A stretch of 64,000 nt of DNA from Piromyces finnis (taxonomy: Eukaryota; Neocallimastigomycota; Neocallimastigomycetes; Neocallimastigales; Neocallimastigaceae), in contig MCFH01000057.1 in assembly GCA_002104945.1 (NCBI GenBank), positions 186,001 through 250,000 on the forward strand, read 5' to 3'. The translations under genes and the position numbers were made by a program. A model generated the notes under the pieces. It worked only from the letters and a program-made list of their open reading frames with translations, was not told the DNA's origin and searched no databases. This document shows, piece by piece, positions 1-14,053 of the stretch (its first letter is position 1; the number at the start of each line of letters is the position of its first letter).

Positions 1-1230
1 CAACTTTTTATATGAATGATGTAATTTTTAAAGGTAAAATGATTAATGTATATAGACAATATACGATGCAATTAATTTTAGATACTATACTATACTATAA
101 TTTACATTACATCTGGGGTGGGTTTCATTTTCCCTTATCATTTTTTTTTAAAAAAAAGAATATTTATTAATATGATTATGAATAAAGTTTATTGGTTATA
201 TGCATGGTTTTATTAGTCATATCATATTATATTTCAATATTATGTAAAAAATTGTTTTGATATAGTTTATTAATATTTCATTTTTGAATTGTCATGCTTT
301 AAAGTTCAATCTTTATTTTTTTTTTAAAATAAAAAGTGGTAGTAAAGCTTATTCTATTATTAACTATAACATTTAATATTTAAAAGTCAGTTGTAAAATT
401 TCCATTTTTTTTTTTTTCAATTCATTTTTAATACTCTTAATAATAAAATGATATCCATTAATAATAAAAAAAAAAAAAGAAAAAGAAATTTATACATTAC
501 AAGACTAACTATTTTTATTATTACTATTACTATGTTAACATTTATCTTTTTTTTTATCAATGAAATTAATGCACATCCATTTCCATTTAAAAGCTTATTA
601 ATTGATGTTTTTTTTTTCGAATTATATTTCAAGGATTAATAATGCAATTTAATAAATGAATAGTATAGTAATTAATACTATTATAATTGTTTTGCTTTCT
701 TTTCTTTTTTTTATTTTAAAATTGAAAAGAATGCTTTTCCTAAAGTTTTTGTTCTTTTTTTTATGGTATCACTTCTACCTACAGTTCTTTTTTCTTTGCT
801 GAAAATTCTGTTCCAATAATGTAATACAGCCACCACCACCACCTCTTTCTTATTTTACTAAATTTTGTACTATAAAACTATATATTACAATATATTTCTA
901 TATATTATTAATAAATAATAAATTCTATTGTTTTATTTAAAAAACGGTAATTTCAATTATAGTAAATTTCATTATTTAAATTAATTAGATTAAATTAATT
1001 TAAATATAAATAAAGTTTTGAAACTAAAAGATATACCGATAATATATTATAATATATATTGTATGTATTCCAAAATATAATAAATACATTTAATATTCAT
1101 TTTTAATATATTATACATTATAATACAATACATCAATGTAATTCATTCATTCTACTAATTAATAAATAAATAAATAACTAGATAAATAACTAAATAAAGA
1201 AATAAATAACTAAATAAATAAATAAATAAC

Positions 1231-1261
<31 letters not shown>

Positions 1262-2536
1262 ATAGATAAATAAATAAATGAATAATTAGATAAATAAATG
1301 AATAATACATATTATACATATTTAAATGTTAATTAATATATAATACTATAATAATAATATTATTATTATTTTTAGGTATTATTTAAATATGTATTATTAT
1401 TTAATTTGTTAATAAATTAATAAATCTAATCTATTAATTGTTCTATAAATAATTAAACATTTTTTTTATTTTATTTATTGTATTATTCATAAATAAAGAA
1501 AAAAAAAAAAAAAGGTAAATCTGTTCATCAATTTTAAATTTTTGTAAGAAATATTTTGAATAAAAAAAAAAAAATATTTTTGCTTTTTAGATATAATAGA
1601 AAAGTAGAGGATAATAAAGATTATTAGGTAAAACCCAAAAGTATTATAAGAAAACAACAATAAAAACAGTAAAATTTCAAAAACAACATCAAAGGAAAAC
1701 ATGGCAATAAACAATAAATAAACAAAATTAATTCAATAAATTAAAAAAATTCTAGTTGTTTAAAAATAATTTAAATAAAAAGTTTATATACATATATTAC
1801 ATATATAAAATAACTTTTAACTATCGGTATAATGTATTAAAAAGAAATGAAAAATACAACAATTAATAAAAAAGTAAATTATAAACATTAGAAATAAACT
1901 GATTTTAAAAGAAATTTAAATTATTGAATGAGTGAAAGAGTCAACACAAGTTTCTTTAACGTTGATATTATTTAAAAATAAAAGGAAATAATAAATAATA
2001 TATTTTTGCTTAAAATTAAAAATAGTAAATTAGTAAACATTTATTTTTGTATGAAACAATAGATGAATAATACCTTTTTTACTATAAACAATAGATTTAG
2101 AATGACATCTTTTTCGAAATAATAGGATGAAATCTAAAACTCTCGATAAATTATAATTTTCTTAATAAATAGAAAATTAAAAAGTTGATGAATATATAAA
2201 TAATAGTAACAATAGTTAAGGTGTTAAAACTCTAATAAACATCAATTTTAATAATTATAACATTTTTAAAAAAATAGTTTTAAATACAATATATTTTTGC
2301 GTATAATAAGTAATAACAATAAATAATAATCAATAGTATAATAGTAATAACAACAATATTATTATTTTTATCGTATTGAAATATTAAAAGCACTTTTTAT
2401 AATTTTTATAAAAATTAAATATTTAAAAATATTTTCTATATATATATATTAAATGATCAATATATTTTGATAAATAAATATTAATATTAATATTTTTTCT
2501 CTTTTTATTTTTTTTTTATTTGTATAATTAGAAAAA
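1..2536. other. Intergenic, A+T rich, no gene supported
   Basis: This stretch consists of A/T homopolymers, dispersed short repeats and a tetranucleotide tract near 1150-1310. A plus-strand ORF at 448-639 has a basic start and one hydrophobic stretch, but no continuation exon or conserved motif was found. The last few hundred bases are presumably the 5' flank of the Rab GTPase gene. Confidence 0.5.
1150..1310. repeat. Imperfect (AAAT)n microsatellite
   Basis: Near-continuous TAAA/AATA tetranucleotide units, broken by occasional G and C variants (for example taaataactag). No gene overlaps it. Confidence 0.8.
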
Positions 2537-3829
<1,293 letters not shown>

Positions 3830-5005
3830 ATGAAATTTTATATATATTTTTTGTAAAAATTAACAAAAGCTTATCTTTTAAAAAAGGATTTCATTCTTCC
3901 TGCTTAATAGAATTATGAATTAATTAATTTTAATAATATTATGAAAAAAAAAAATTGTAAAAAAAAATTTGCAACTATTTTTATATAAATTATAAAAAAA
4001 AAAAAAAAACTAAACAAATAATAATTAATCTTTTAAAAAATAAAACAAAAAAAAAGAAAAAGCAATATTATTTTTTTTTTTAATAAATAATTAATATTAT
4101 TATTTTAAATTATATAGTTTTTTTTTATTTTATAATACTTTCTAATGTTGGAAAGGAATATTAAAATGTATTTTTACTACTGCTAACAATAATAGATGAG
4201 TGAATTTGTAAAGCCAAGTAGTAATGGCGACCCTAAAGTTTTTACTAAAAGGGTATTTTTTTTGGTGGGAATGAATATTAATACAATTAAATGATACCTA
4301 TTCCTTTTTTTTTTTTTTCCTTAAAAAAGCAATTTTGTATATTGTGAAATTTTCTTCTTTATTATTATTCTTTATTGGTATATGTAAGATTTCAAATTTG
4401 GTTTATGAATATGATTTTTTGAAATTATTCATTTTTCTTTATACTTTTTATTACTCTATATTGTTGTTTTAAAAAAAAAAAAAAAAATGGATGAAAGAAT
4501 AAAATATCAATAATAACAACAAAGGAATTCTATTATTTGTTATTTAAAATAAATTATACTATTATGCATTCCTTACAAAAAAAAAAAAAAAAAAAAGGTA
4601 AAAAACTAGCTTTTTTTTTCTTTGGTAACGAACATCACTCATGAAATTTTTATATGTCAAGAAAAAAAATTTAAATTTATTTTTTTTACTTTTCTTTTTT
4701 TTTATTAAAAAAAAAAAAAAAAATTATTCAAACACACACAAAAAGAAACATTTTGAAATTAATTTTTATAAAAGTTTTTTTTTTTTTTTTTTTAGAATTA
4801 TTTTATTATATATATATATATATGTATTATATATATATATTTTTTTTTTTTAAAAAAAAAAAGATAATCTGATGTGTAATGATAAAATTGATACTCGTAG
4901 TTTTATTATTCTATAAATAATATAAAGGTTAAAAGAATTTTTTAAAGTATAATAATTTATAATCTATTTTTTCCTTTTCTTTCCTCTTTTTTTTTTTTTT
5001 TTTAA
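3830..5005. other. Intergenic between Rab and receptor genes
   Basis: Dominated by A and T runs. The most complex part, about 4140-4270, contains a short complementary pair (ACCCT/AGGGT) but no recognisable RNA or coding signal. The two flanking genes converge here, so it holds both 3' ends. Confidence 0.5.
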
Positions 5006-8000
5006 TTAATATAATGTTTGTATGTAGGCAATTCTTTGATTTGTATTGACCAATTTAATTTTTTTGTTTTGAATTTCAAACATTACCGAAAAATATTTAT
5101 ATAAAAATAGAAACTTTTTTAAATTCTCTATTTCATCTTTCTCGGATTCATCCTTGAGACATCCACAAATATAGGATCGATGAAAAAAACAAAAATTCAT
5201 TTTAGGACAAATAAAATAATCTGATATTTTAACATTCTTTTTAAATGCTACATAAAGGAAATCAAAGATTACCATTATATAAATCATACTATAACATATA
5301 TTACTGATGATCAATAAAAAGGGTATTCTATTAGGATTATTTGTTAAAACCAAATCACTAATAATCTTTATTATTTTTTATGAAAAAAAAAAAAAAAAAA
5401 AAAAAAAATCATTAGTTTATCTATTTTTGAAATATATAAATTTAATTTTTATTTGAATACATATATATTATTATTATTATTTTTTTTTTTCGAAAAAAAA
5501 AAAAAGACTTACATTTGGTGGAATTCCAATGGTTAGTAAAAGAATCACAGAGTAATATATTTTTATATTAATTTTAAATATACCTTCATATTTCCATATA
5601 AAAGAAGATTTTGTAATAAAATAAATTAAATATAAATATTCGGCAAAATGAAAAGCAGTATTAAGTCGGGATAATGGATTAATACACATCCATTTTTTAT
5701 TTGTACTAATAACATGCGTTTTACGGAAATAGGCTTCATTGTTAAAGATTGAACTATTTTTATAGATATCTTTATTATATTCAATGACACTATTAATTCC
5801 CAGTATTATTAATACCGTAATACAAAAAACGCACAGAAACATTATTTTAAAGTTATTCTCATAAATTTCTTTTATTCGCTTAAAAAGATTTTCGTAAACC
5901 AAGAAATCATTAGAAATCGATCCATTTTTATTTAAAGTAAAGGAATTTTCACGATCATTGTCGTAGTTTGTGTAGAATTCACAACTTTTGTTGTTATAAC
6001 GAGGTATATACGACGTTTTTGCTATTTTTTTCCTTTCATTTCCTTTATGATTTAAAAACCTTATTTTTGATCTTTTACTTTTTTTCGATCCAAAACTAAA
6101 GGATATTTTTGAATGTTTCGTAAGATCAACGGTTCGAATTTCCAACATTTTTATTTCATAATCTTTATTCGGAATTCCTAATTTACGTGAAATATTGATG
6201 ATGCAATGGAAAACGGAAATTAAAATGAATAACCCTGTGTGTCTCGATATCGAATTTAAAAAATTCATAAAATTATCATTATGTCCGTCAAATACAACAC
6301 TAACTGTAATACATATTAAAGCAATATGAAGTAATAATAATTTATAATAGCCAATTTCTGCTATAACTTTGTTATTTTTTAAATAAATGGAAAAGATGAA
6401 TATACTTGTTTCTAATCCTACAATTGTATATTGCATCGTTCTTGTTCTTGTCAGCATATTACTTTTTTTTTTTTGGTGTTTAAAAGTTGAAAAAAAAAAG
6501 TATATTTTAATTAATGATGATGATGATGATGATGATTAAAATTGTTTTTTTAAAACAAAATTATTTAAATATAAAATATATTTACCTTAAGGATTCATAC
6601 GAAACATTATTACAAGTTATTCCGTCGAAACCGGCATAACATTTACAATAATTATTGGTATGATTATCTATTGGTGGCATACATATTCCGTTTACACAAC
6701 CATTTTTACATTTAGGTTTTTCACAATACGTGATATTGTAGTTATTATAAGTTTTATTATTTTTAATTTCGGTATTTTCACAATCTTTAATGGTAATTGG
6801 TATATCATTGATAGCAAAGGTTATATTATATGGATCATTTTCCATGGAAAAATGGATGATGTAATCCTTTGGGTTGGCATATATTTTTAAGTCGTTAAAA
6901 ATACATTCTCCATTATTAAAAGTTTTAATATGATTTTCTAGGATATAAAAAGGTTTAATATATCCATTGGTATCACCAATATCATATTTACTAATTTCGA
7001 AAAGTTCTGCTACTAGTTGAAAATTAGAATGTAATTTAGGCGTATCTCTAATTTGTTGTCCATAAATATCTTTAACGATATATGAAATTGACACGGAATT
7101 TCCACTTGAAATTTTAAAATTACCTGTTTTATTTATAGGTAAGGCTAAGGAAGGAAAACTTGCATAATTTTTACCGTACGCTTTTGAGGTATTATTTACA
7201 AATGCATCAAGATTTGAAAAAATAAGGGTATTAATTGATTCATTTGTTGTAAATATTGCTCCACCAGCTATATCTGCTGTATTATTTTTAAAAACGGAAC
7301 CTGTCATACTTTTTAAATAATTTAATGAATTTTTAAAATAAATGGCACCCCCAAAATACGTTGCTACATTATTTTGAAAAGTAACATTATGTAAACTTAT
7401 TGATCTATAATCGATATCTTCATAGTCATTCATTGATAAATAGATCGCTCCGCCATATTTACTATTATTTTCAATAAAAAAGGTATTGACTATATTAAGA
7501 TTTAAATTTTTGATATCCTTAAAATATCTTTTATCATTATTAAAAAAGAAATAAGATAAAATAAATTAAATTAAAAATACATATATAAAGGTTCAAAATA
7601 ATAATTAATAAATGTAATTATTTGTAATTTATATAATTTATAATTTTCATTAAGAAATCTATAGAGTAATAGTATATAAAATTAATTTTTACTTACAAAG
7701 TTCCGCCATAATCAGACTTATTATATAAGAAATGTGAATTACTTATCGTTATATTAACATTATTTGCAAACGAAAATATACCATGATTATCTCTATTATT
7801 CTTACAATTCTTAACTTCTATATTGGTGATCGAAATTTCCGACTATTTTGTTTAATTTATATATATAAAGTTTAAAAAAAATATATATATATATATATAA
7901 ATTATTGTTGTAAGAATCATATCCTATTAATAATAATAATTATTATTTATAAATATAAATTTTTATGCATTAATACATATTGAGGTTCAAATTTTATTAA

Positions 8001-10128
8001 TGCTCCTCCAATAGTATTTTCGTATAATTTTAGGCTATTTAAATAAATTTTTGTATCATTTCCTGTAATTTTCATAATCGAATCTGATACTATACAATAG
8101 GCAAAGATAACATTATTTATAATTAATTTTCTTTTTTCATCGCCAGAATCATAAAATATAATGGAAGATTTAGGTGATGAACTTTGATTTAAAGCATAGC
8201 TAATAACTACATCTATCATTGCTAGGTCATGGTACAAACATTTTATCATATAGTCATAATCAGACGTAAGATTTAGAAATTGTGTATTGAGAATACTGAA
8301 ATCATTTAAAGAATTAAACATTAATTTTGATGTTTTTGTAAGACTGAAATAGATAATATTTATGAAATTGTTAATTATTTTTTTATAATATTATTTAATA
8401 ATTAATTAATATCTAATAATAATAATAATAATAATTAATTAATTAATTACTTTAAAAATCTAAATTTTGAATTGCTTATAGTATAATGAGAATCTGTTGT
8501 ATCAAAAATGACTGAAGGAGTATTTGTAATTTTCGGTTTTTGTATTATTGTATTATTTAAGTTAATATTATTTTTTGTTCCCCCAATAACGACAGAATTA
8601 GCTTGATAATAAACAGATATTTATTTAGAAACTATTAAAAAAAAAAAAACATAAATTTTTAAAATTTATTTATTATTATTACATTGGAAGAAAGAATCAT
8701 TAATTTCTAGTGGTTCATAATTTTCATTTTTTGAAATGTTTATTAAATAGTTTGTAGATGATACACATGAATTAAATTTTGTGTTTTTTATGCTATAATA
8801 ATAATAATAGTAATAATAATAATTTACAGGAAAATTTTAGTAAAGTTCTATTAGAAAGATTAAAAAAAAAAAAAAAAAAAAAATCCTATATATATATATA
8901 TAATTTGAATTACTTTAATTTTGAAGAGTATATTGTGAATAGTGGAAAACTATATGTATATAATTGAGTAAAAATACAGTTATTTACATAAATATTATTT
9001 ATTGGTTTATAGGATGTTAAAATTAATGATTCATCCATTTTTAAAGCTGTTGTTTCCAATTCTTTTGAAAGGTTGGCGTTAGTAAATATATCTAGTGTTT
9101 ATGTTAAACAATAATACTTAATATTTATTTATTTATTTACTTTTTTTTTTTTTTTGAATGCATCAAGCGAATAATATTTATTTTATTCAACTTACCATTT
9201 TCAAAAGTGACATTTCCATAATATATAGATGCAATACTATCAAACCCATTAAAGATAGAATTTGATATTTTCACATCATAACACGCTTTGTCTTCGATAT
9301 TAAAATAATCTTCACTTTGACTTAGGTTTATCAACTTATTTTTGTTATTACTTTATTATTATTATTATTATTAAAAAAAACATTTTGATAATAAAGAATT
9401 CATTTATTTTTTTACCATTGTTTTCCCATATATTTATACAAAATTAAAAGGTATAATAGAATAACAAGTATATATATAAAGAAATATTTTTTTTTTTTTT
9501 TTGTTATTAAAAGATATTTTTATTTAGTAATAGAATTAAAAAACCAATTTTTTTTTAATATTTACATAAATTCGCAATTATTGAATTTGACGTATTTTTC
9601 TCTCTTTTCTTTTCCACAAAATGTATTAACTGTTAGAATGGATTCATTATTTTCAAAAACGCAATTTTCAAAAACTAATTGATAATTATATTCTTCCTTG
9701 TTCTTTATAATATTGAAAAGAGAATAGGTTTTACGAGTAGTGTAGTTTTTTATAATAAGATTTTTAAATTTTAATGTTATATTTTTAGTACTAATAAATC
9801 TAAAATTCAATAATGACGCGGCATTATGTTCACCAAATTCTATTACAGTTCTATTTCCTTCATTTCCAATGAATGATACATCTATATTTATATTAAATTC
9901 TGTAACAGAAGCAAAGCTTAAATCATAATATGGTTCACTAAAAAGAAGATTAATATTTTCTTTTTCATCGTTATTTAGTATATTATGAATGAATTGATAA
10001 ATTTTATTAGTACTTGTTATTGTTATATTTCTACAATTAATAATTTTCAAAATCAAAAATATCTCAAATATAATTAAAATGATTTGATTTTTATAAGTAT
10101 TAAACATTTTTTTTTCTATTATTTTCAT
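5006..10128 (-). CDS. Receptor-like protein: signal peptide, beta-helix repeats, EGF-like module, seven TM segments
   Basis: Ten exons on the minus strand (plus coordinates): 9566-10128, 9196-9350, 8914-9091, 8683-8792, 8451-8601, 7977-8343, 7697-7842, 6586-7527, 5513-6461, 5006-5365. Total 3921 nt, 1306 aa, every junction GT-AG and in phase. A signal peptide (ending near INC) starts the protein; a second Met seven residues in gives a more usual n-region. Residues about 30-800 are Asn-rich with parallel beta-helix character and repeated F-x-N-N...GGAIYF / GGTLYF units like those of polymorphic outer membrane protein repeats. About 825-865 is an EGF-like cysteine module (CKNGCVNGIC ... CKCYAGFDGITC). 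About 880-1215 has seven hydrophobic segments with a long basic loop between TM3 and TM4, and a soluble tail follows. A surface sensor or GPCR-like receptor is inferred; the ligand is unknown. Exon 10 rests on acceptor ..AAAG|ATT. Confidence 0.8.
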
Positions 10129-10234
10129 AATAATATTTCTAAAAGTTTTACTATTTGACTATAAATTTAGTAATTAATGATACACATTATAACGACAACA
10201 CTTTTTTTAATTCTTTTATTTTTTTTATAATTAT

Positions 10235-10269
<35 letters not shown>

Positions 10270-11956
10270 TTTACTTTATAAAAGATTCTTTTTTTTTTTT
10301 TTTTTTAATTTTTTTTGATTATGTCATAATGTCTACTTTACAATCAATTAACAAAAATAAAAGACAATCAATTATTATTTCAAACTAGTCAAAAAAAAAA
10401 AATAGAAAGAATTATTATATATATTTTTTATATTTAGCTTTAATAGTTTTAAAGTTAAAATCCATACATTACTCTATTTCGTTTATTTCTACTTTGATAT
10501 CTTTTAAAGTTTTTGTTTTGTAGCTTGTAATAAAATTTAAATAAATCCAAAACTTTATTTCAATAAATTTTATAAAAAATAAAAATAATAAAGTATCAAT
10601 ATTTATTAAATTTCTTGGAGACTTACTAAAAGATGAAGAAAAAAAATTCATTTTTTTTTTGTCATTCTATCCATTGTATATTATCATAATCAATAGTATT
10701 GTTTTTATTTAGTTAATACATATTAACAAGAAATGAAATAAAAAGTATTATTAGTAATTATGAAGATAATAATTATTAATTGCATTTAGTAAAAGTGTAA
10801 CTATTTTAAAAAAAAAAAAAACTATATTATCTTTTTTTTTCTTATGATTTAGAGTTTTAAAAATCTATACAAGTTCTAAAAAAAATACTTTTAATACATA
10901 TTATCTCTTCCATAATCACCTAAATACTATTATTAATATTCACCTATTATCAATTCTAGTAAAAGATCCATTTTTGATCTACATCACAATAATAGACTTT
11001 TAATCCTCTCTATCCATCATTGACCATATATTATAATTTTAATAGTATTTGTAGCTTACCAAACAAAATTATATATGATACTTTAATAATGTTTAAAGGT
11101 ATCAACTAATATTATGTATGATAAGGAATAATAATAAAAAAAATAAAATTTTTTCATCTTTTCTAAAAAAGAAAAATAAGCTTTTTACTATTAATAAAGA
11201 AAAGTTTTTTTTTTTTAACCTTTAGAATAGAATTTTATTTGAGTATAGTTATTTAAGTATTAAAACTCAAATAGAAAAATTATTATAAACTTAATAAAAT
11301 GGATGTTTTATTTAATAATTTTGCTAGAAATAATAATCACATTTTGTATTTATATGCATTTAAATTCATTTATTTATTCTTTATCCCTTTTTCTTTTGCA
11401 ATAATAAACTAAAATAATAAACATACATTAGTTTTTGTGAAAATAGTATTTATTTTTTTTTAATTATTTATCCTTTTTATTATGCTTAATAAATAATTAT
11501 AATAAAATTTTATGATTATTAAATCTTAATTGCACCTAATAATGGTTTATTCCATAATGAAAACATTCAATTTAATACTATTTAATTAAAAATGAAGGTT
11601 TATTCAATCATTAAATAATGTATAATACTATCCTACACCTTTTTTTTTTTTTTTTGTGTATGTTCCATCATCCTAATTCTTATATTCTCTTAACAACACC
11701 CATAAAAAAAAATAAATGCAAAATTGTCAAACCATATATATAAATTATTATGATTGGCTAAGTTTTAAAAAAAAAACTAAATTATTAAAAGAAATTCTAA
11801 TACATGTCTATCATATGAAAATAATAAAGTATATGTATTTAAGCCCTTTTATTATTGCCTTCTATACTTATTACTTATTAATTAGTTATTTCACAAAGCA
11901 ATAAATATTTATTACATAGACATTTTTTTTATTATTTATTGAATTTTTTTTTTAGA
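10129..11956. other. Intergenic, no gene supported
   Basis: Low-complexity A+T rich sequence upstream of the divergent receptor and chitin deacetylase genes. ORFs here are made of Ile/Phe/Lys/Tyr runs with no motif. It should hold the promoters of both neighbours, but no specific element is recognisable. Confidence 0.45.
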
Positions 11957-12180
11957 TTTTGTCATGTGTTTTTTACATGATAATGTAAAGGACGACACAC
12001 CATTGGGGATTGGGGGGTGTTCTTTTATCATTCCAGTATTGTTGTCGGTGCTTGCAATGCCCTAAGATAAGGGTAGCCTTTCAGGGATATGTCTTTAATG
12101 ATCCTTTTTTGTGAATTGGACTGAATACAATTCAATATCTTTATACCTCCCTCGACGACATTAACTTTCAGGTGTGATTA
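11957..12180. ncRNA. Candidate structured RNA (unidentified), strand unresolved
   Basis: This island is clearly richer in G+C than its surroundings and has fully nested complementary segments: CACACC 11996-12001 with GGTGTG 12171-12176; GTTGTCG 12041-12047 with CGACGAC 12153-12159 (one G-U); CCCT 12060-12063 with AGGG 12070-12073; TGAATTG 12112-12118 with CAATTCA 12128-12134. A separate hairpin TCATGT/ACATGA lies at 11962-11980. A closed multibranch fold like this suggests a functional RNA. It matches no spliceosomal RNA, 5S, tRNA or obvious RNase P/MRP or SRP signature that I can recall. It could instead be promoter DNA for the chitin deacetylase gene about 530 bp downstream. Confidence 0.35.
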
Positions 12181-12706
12181 ACAAATATATAAAATCTACA
12201 AATTGTCCTATTGGTTGAAACAAACTTTACTTAACAGGTAAATATACCCTAATCCATAAAATATTATTTATTGGTAAAATCTTTAAAATCTTTTCTGTTA
12301 AATTCTTTTACCGAAGTTGGACAAATTTAATTTTTATAATTAACCTTAATTAATAATAAAATTAATACATTATTGTACTTAAAATAAATTAAAAATAAAT
12401 TAATACAATATTATAATGTAGGCATTAATGTATTTTTTTTGAAAATGATCCAACAAATGAGAAAAGGAAAAAGAAAAAAATTTTATTATAAAAAGAGAAT
12501 GAATTTCTTTTTTTTTTCTTTTTTTTTTTTTTTTTATTTATTTCTTTACAATTTACTTTTTTTTTTTTTTTTAAAAAAAAAATAAAGATATTTAAAATTG
12601 ACAGAATTATTTTTTTTCATAAAATAAAATATTATAAAAGTTCATTTAGTAAAGTTATAATTGTTAATTGAAATTTAAAAAAGGAAAAAGGCAAAACAAA
12701 CAAACA
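12181..12706. promoter_or_regulatory. Upstream region of the chitin deacetylase gene
   Basis: Contains long A and T tracts, with T-runs at about 12508-12536 and 12556-12572 and an A-rich leader directly before the ATG at 12707. This is the expected promoter and 5' UTR position, but no defined box was identified. Confidence 0.3.
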
Positions 12707-14053
12707 ATGAAATCATTTAAAGACTTATTATTATTAGCATTTATTGCTAGTACAGTAGCTGCTAAATGTGGTTCAGGTTATGGTAGTTGCCCAAGTGGCC
12801 AATGCTGTTCAAAGTATGGTTACTGTGGTACTTCTTCTGCCTACTGTGATGCTGGTTGTCAATCTAGCTATGGTAAATGTAATAGCTCTGCTTCTACACT
12901 TTCTTCTGATGGACGTTGTGGTACAGGCTACGGTACTAAATGTCCAAGTGGCCAATGTTGTTCAAAGTATGGTTACTGTGGTACTACTTCTGCTTATTGT
13001 GATGCTGGTTGTCAATCTGGCTTTGGTAAGTGTAACAGCTCTTCAACAACAACAACAACAACTTCTAGTGATGGACGTTGTGGTACCGGCTACGGTACTA
13101 AATGTCCAAGTGGCCAATGTTGTTCAAAGTATGGTCACTGTGGTACTACTTCTGCTTATTGTGATGCTGGTTGTCAATCTGGCTTTGGTAAGTGTAACAG
13201 CTCTTCAACAACAACAACAACCACCTCTAGTGATGGACGTTGTGGTACCGGCTACGGTACTAAATGTCCAAGTGGCCAATGTTGTTCAAAATATGGTTAC
13301 TGTGGTACTTCTTCTGCTCACTGTGATGCTGGTTGTCAATCTGGCTTTGGTACTTGTGGAAGTAGTAGTACAACTACCACTACCACCACCACCACCACTA
13401 GTGGTAAGTTACAATATTATACTCAATGTAAAAACAAGAAACATTGGGCTCTTTCTTTCGATGATGGACCATACGATTATGATACTGCCTTACTTGACTT
13501 ACTTAAGAAAAAGGGTGTTAAAGCTACTTTCTTCCTTAACGGTTCTAACTATTTAGATATTAAATCTGATAAGGCTAAACAAATTGTTAAAAGAATGTAC
13601 AATGAAGGTCACGTTATTGGTTCTCATACTTGGAGTCATGTTGATTTAAATACTGTTAGTGAAAGTGTAATGAAGGAAGAAATGGTTAAATTAGAAAATG
13701 TTCTTTTAGATTACATTGGTAAGAAACCAGCTTTAATGCGTCCACCTTATGGTTCTGGTGAAGGTAGTAGTACTATTGCTTCAATTTTAGGTAAACTTGG
13801 ATATACTGCTGCTTGTATCTGGAATGTTGATACTATGGACTGGAGTAATAAGGGTGATAAAAACTATGCTCTTGCTGAATTTAAAAAGGCTTTAGGCGGT
13901 TCTATTATGTCCTTAAACCATTCTGCTTATACCGGTATTACCAGTGATAAGTTGGTTAATTTAATTAGTGCTGAAATTGATTATATGATATCAAATGGTT
14001 ACACTCCAGTTACTATGGATGAATGTCTTGGTCTTAAGGCTTATCAAAATTAA
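12707..14053 (+). CDS. Secreted chitin/polysaccharide deacetylase (CE4) with four CBM18 modules
   Basis: Intronless, 448 aa. The ATG at 12707 is preferred because a typical signal peptide follows directly (MKSFKDLLLLAFIASTVAA); an upstream in-frame extension has no ATG. Four hevein-type chitin-binding modules (CBM18), each with CPSGQCCSKYGYCGT, SAYCDAGCQ and a final Cys, cover about residues 20-225 and are joined by Ser/Thr linkers of CAA/ACA codons. A NodB deacetylase domain follows with all five catalytic motifs: FDDGP (Asp252, Asp253), HTWSH (His307, His311 metal ligands), RPPYG, DTMDW and LNH. It should remove acetyl groups from chitin or a related polymer outside the cell; acetylxylan is possible, but the chitin-binding modules favour chitin. 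Modules 2-4 recur at an exact 162-nt period with few differences, which suggests recent duplication or gene conversion. Confidence 0.93.
   Translation: MKSFKDLLLLAFIASTVAAKCGSGYGSCPSGQCCSKYGYCGTSSAYCDAGCQSSYGKCNSSASTLSSDGRCGTGYGTKCPSGQCCSKYGYCGTTSAYCDAGCQSGFGKCNSSSTTTTTTSSDGRCGTGYGTKCPSGQCCSKYGHCGTTSAYCDAGCQSGFGKCNSSSTTTTTTSSDGRCGTGYGTKCPSGQCCSKYGYCGTSSAHCDAGCQSGFGTCGSSSTTTTTTTTTTSGKLQYYTQCKNKKHWALSFDDGPYDYDTALLDLLKKKGVKATFFLNGSNYLDIKSDKAKQIVKRMYNEGHVIGSHTWSHVDLNTVSESVMKEEMVKLENVLLDYIGKKPALMRPPYGSGEGSSTIASILGKLGYTAACIWNVDTMDWSNKGDKNYALAEFKKALGGSIMSLNHSAYTGITSDKLVNLISAEIDYMISNGYTPVTMDECLGLKAYQN
12908..13393 (+). repeat. 162-bp tandem repeat encoding CBM18 modules
   Basis: The GATGGACGTTGTGGTAC start of each unit occurs at 12908, 13070 and 13232, exactly 162 nt (54 codons) apart. 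Units are nearly identical, including synonymous positions, over both the module and the Thr-rich linker. The first module (from about 12768) is more diverged. Confidence 0.85.

Noticed and set aside
448-639. Plus-strand ORF with basic N-terminus and hydrophobic segment
   Set aside because: Resembles a signal peptide, but is mostly Ile/Phe/Lys from A+T rich DNA, overlaps an equally long minus frame and has no supported continuation.
6125-6150. GGTTCGAATTTCC string resembling a tRNA T-arm
   Set aside because: Lies inside a well-supported exon of the receptor gene, and no acceptor or anticodon stem can be formed around it.
8779-8967. Plus-strand ORF, and a model with 36-nt and 20-nt micro-exons on the minus strand here
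   Set aside because: Reading exon 3 of the receptor through to 8914 gives a longer in-phase beta-helix segment with normal intron sizes, so micro-exons are not needed.
12768-13556. Second long frame (262 codons) inside the chitin deacetylase
   Set aside because: Val/Leu/Gln-rich shadow of the repeated CBM18 coding sequence; the true frame carries all motifs.
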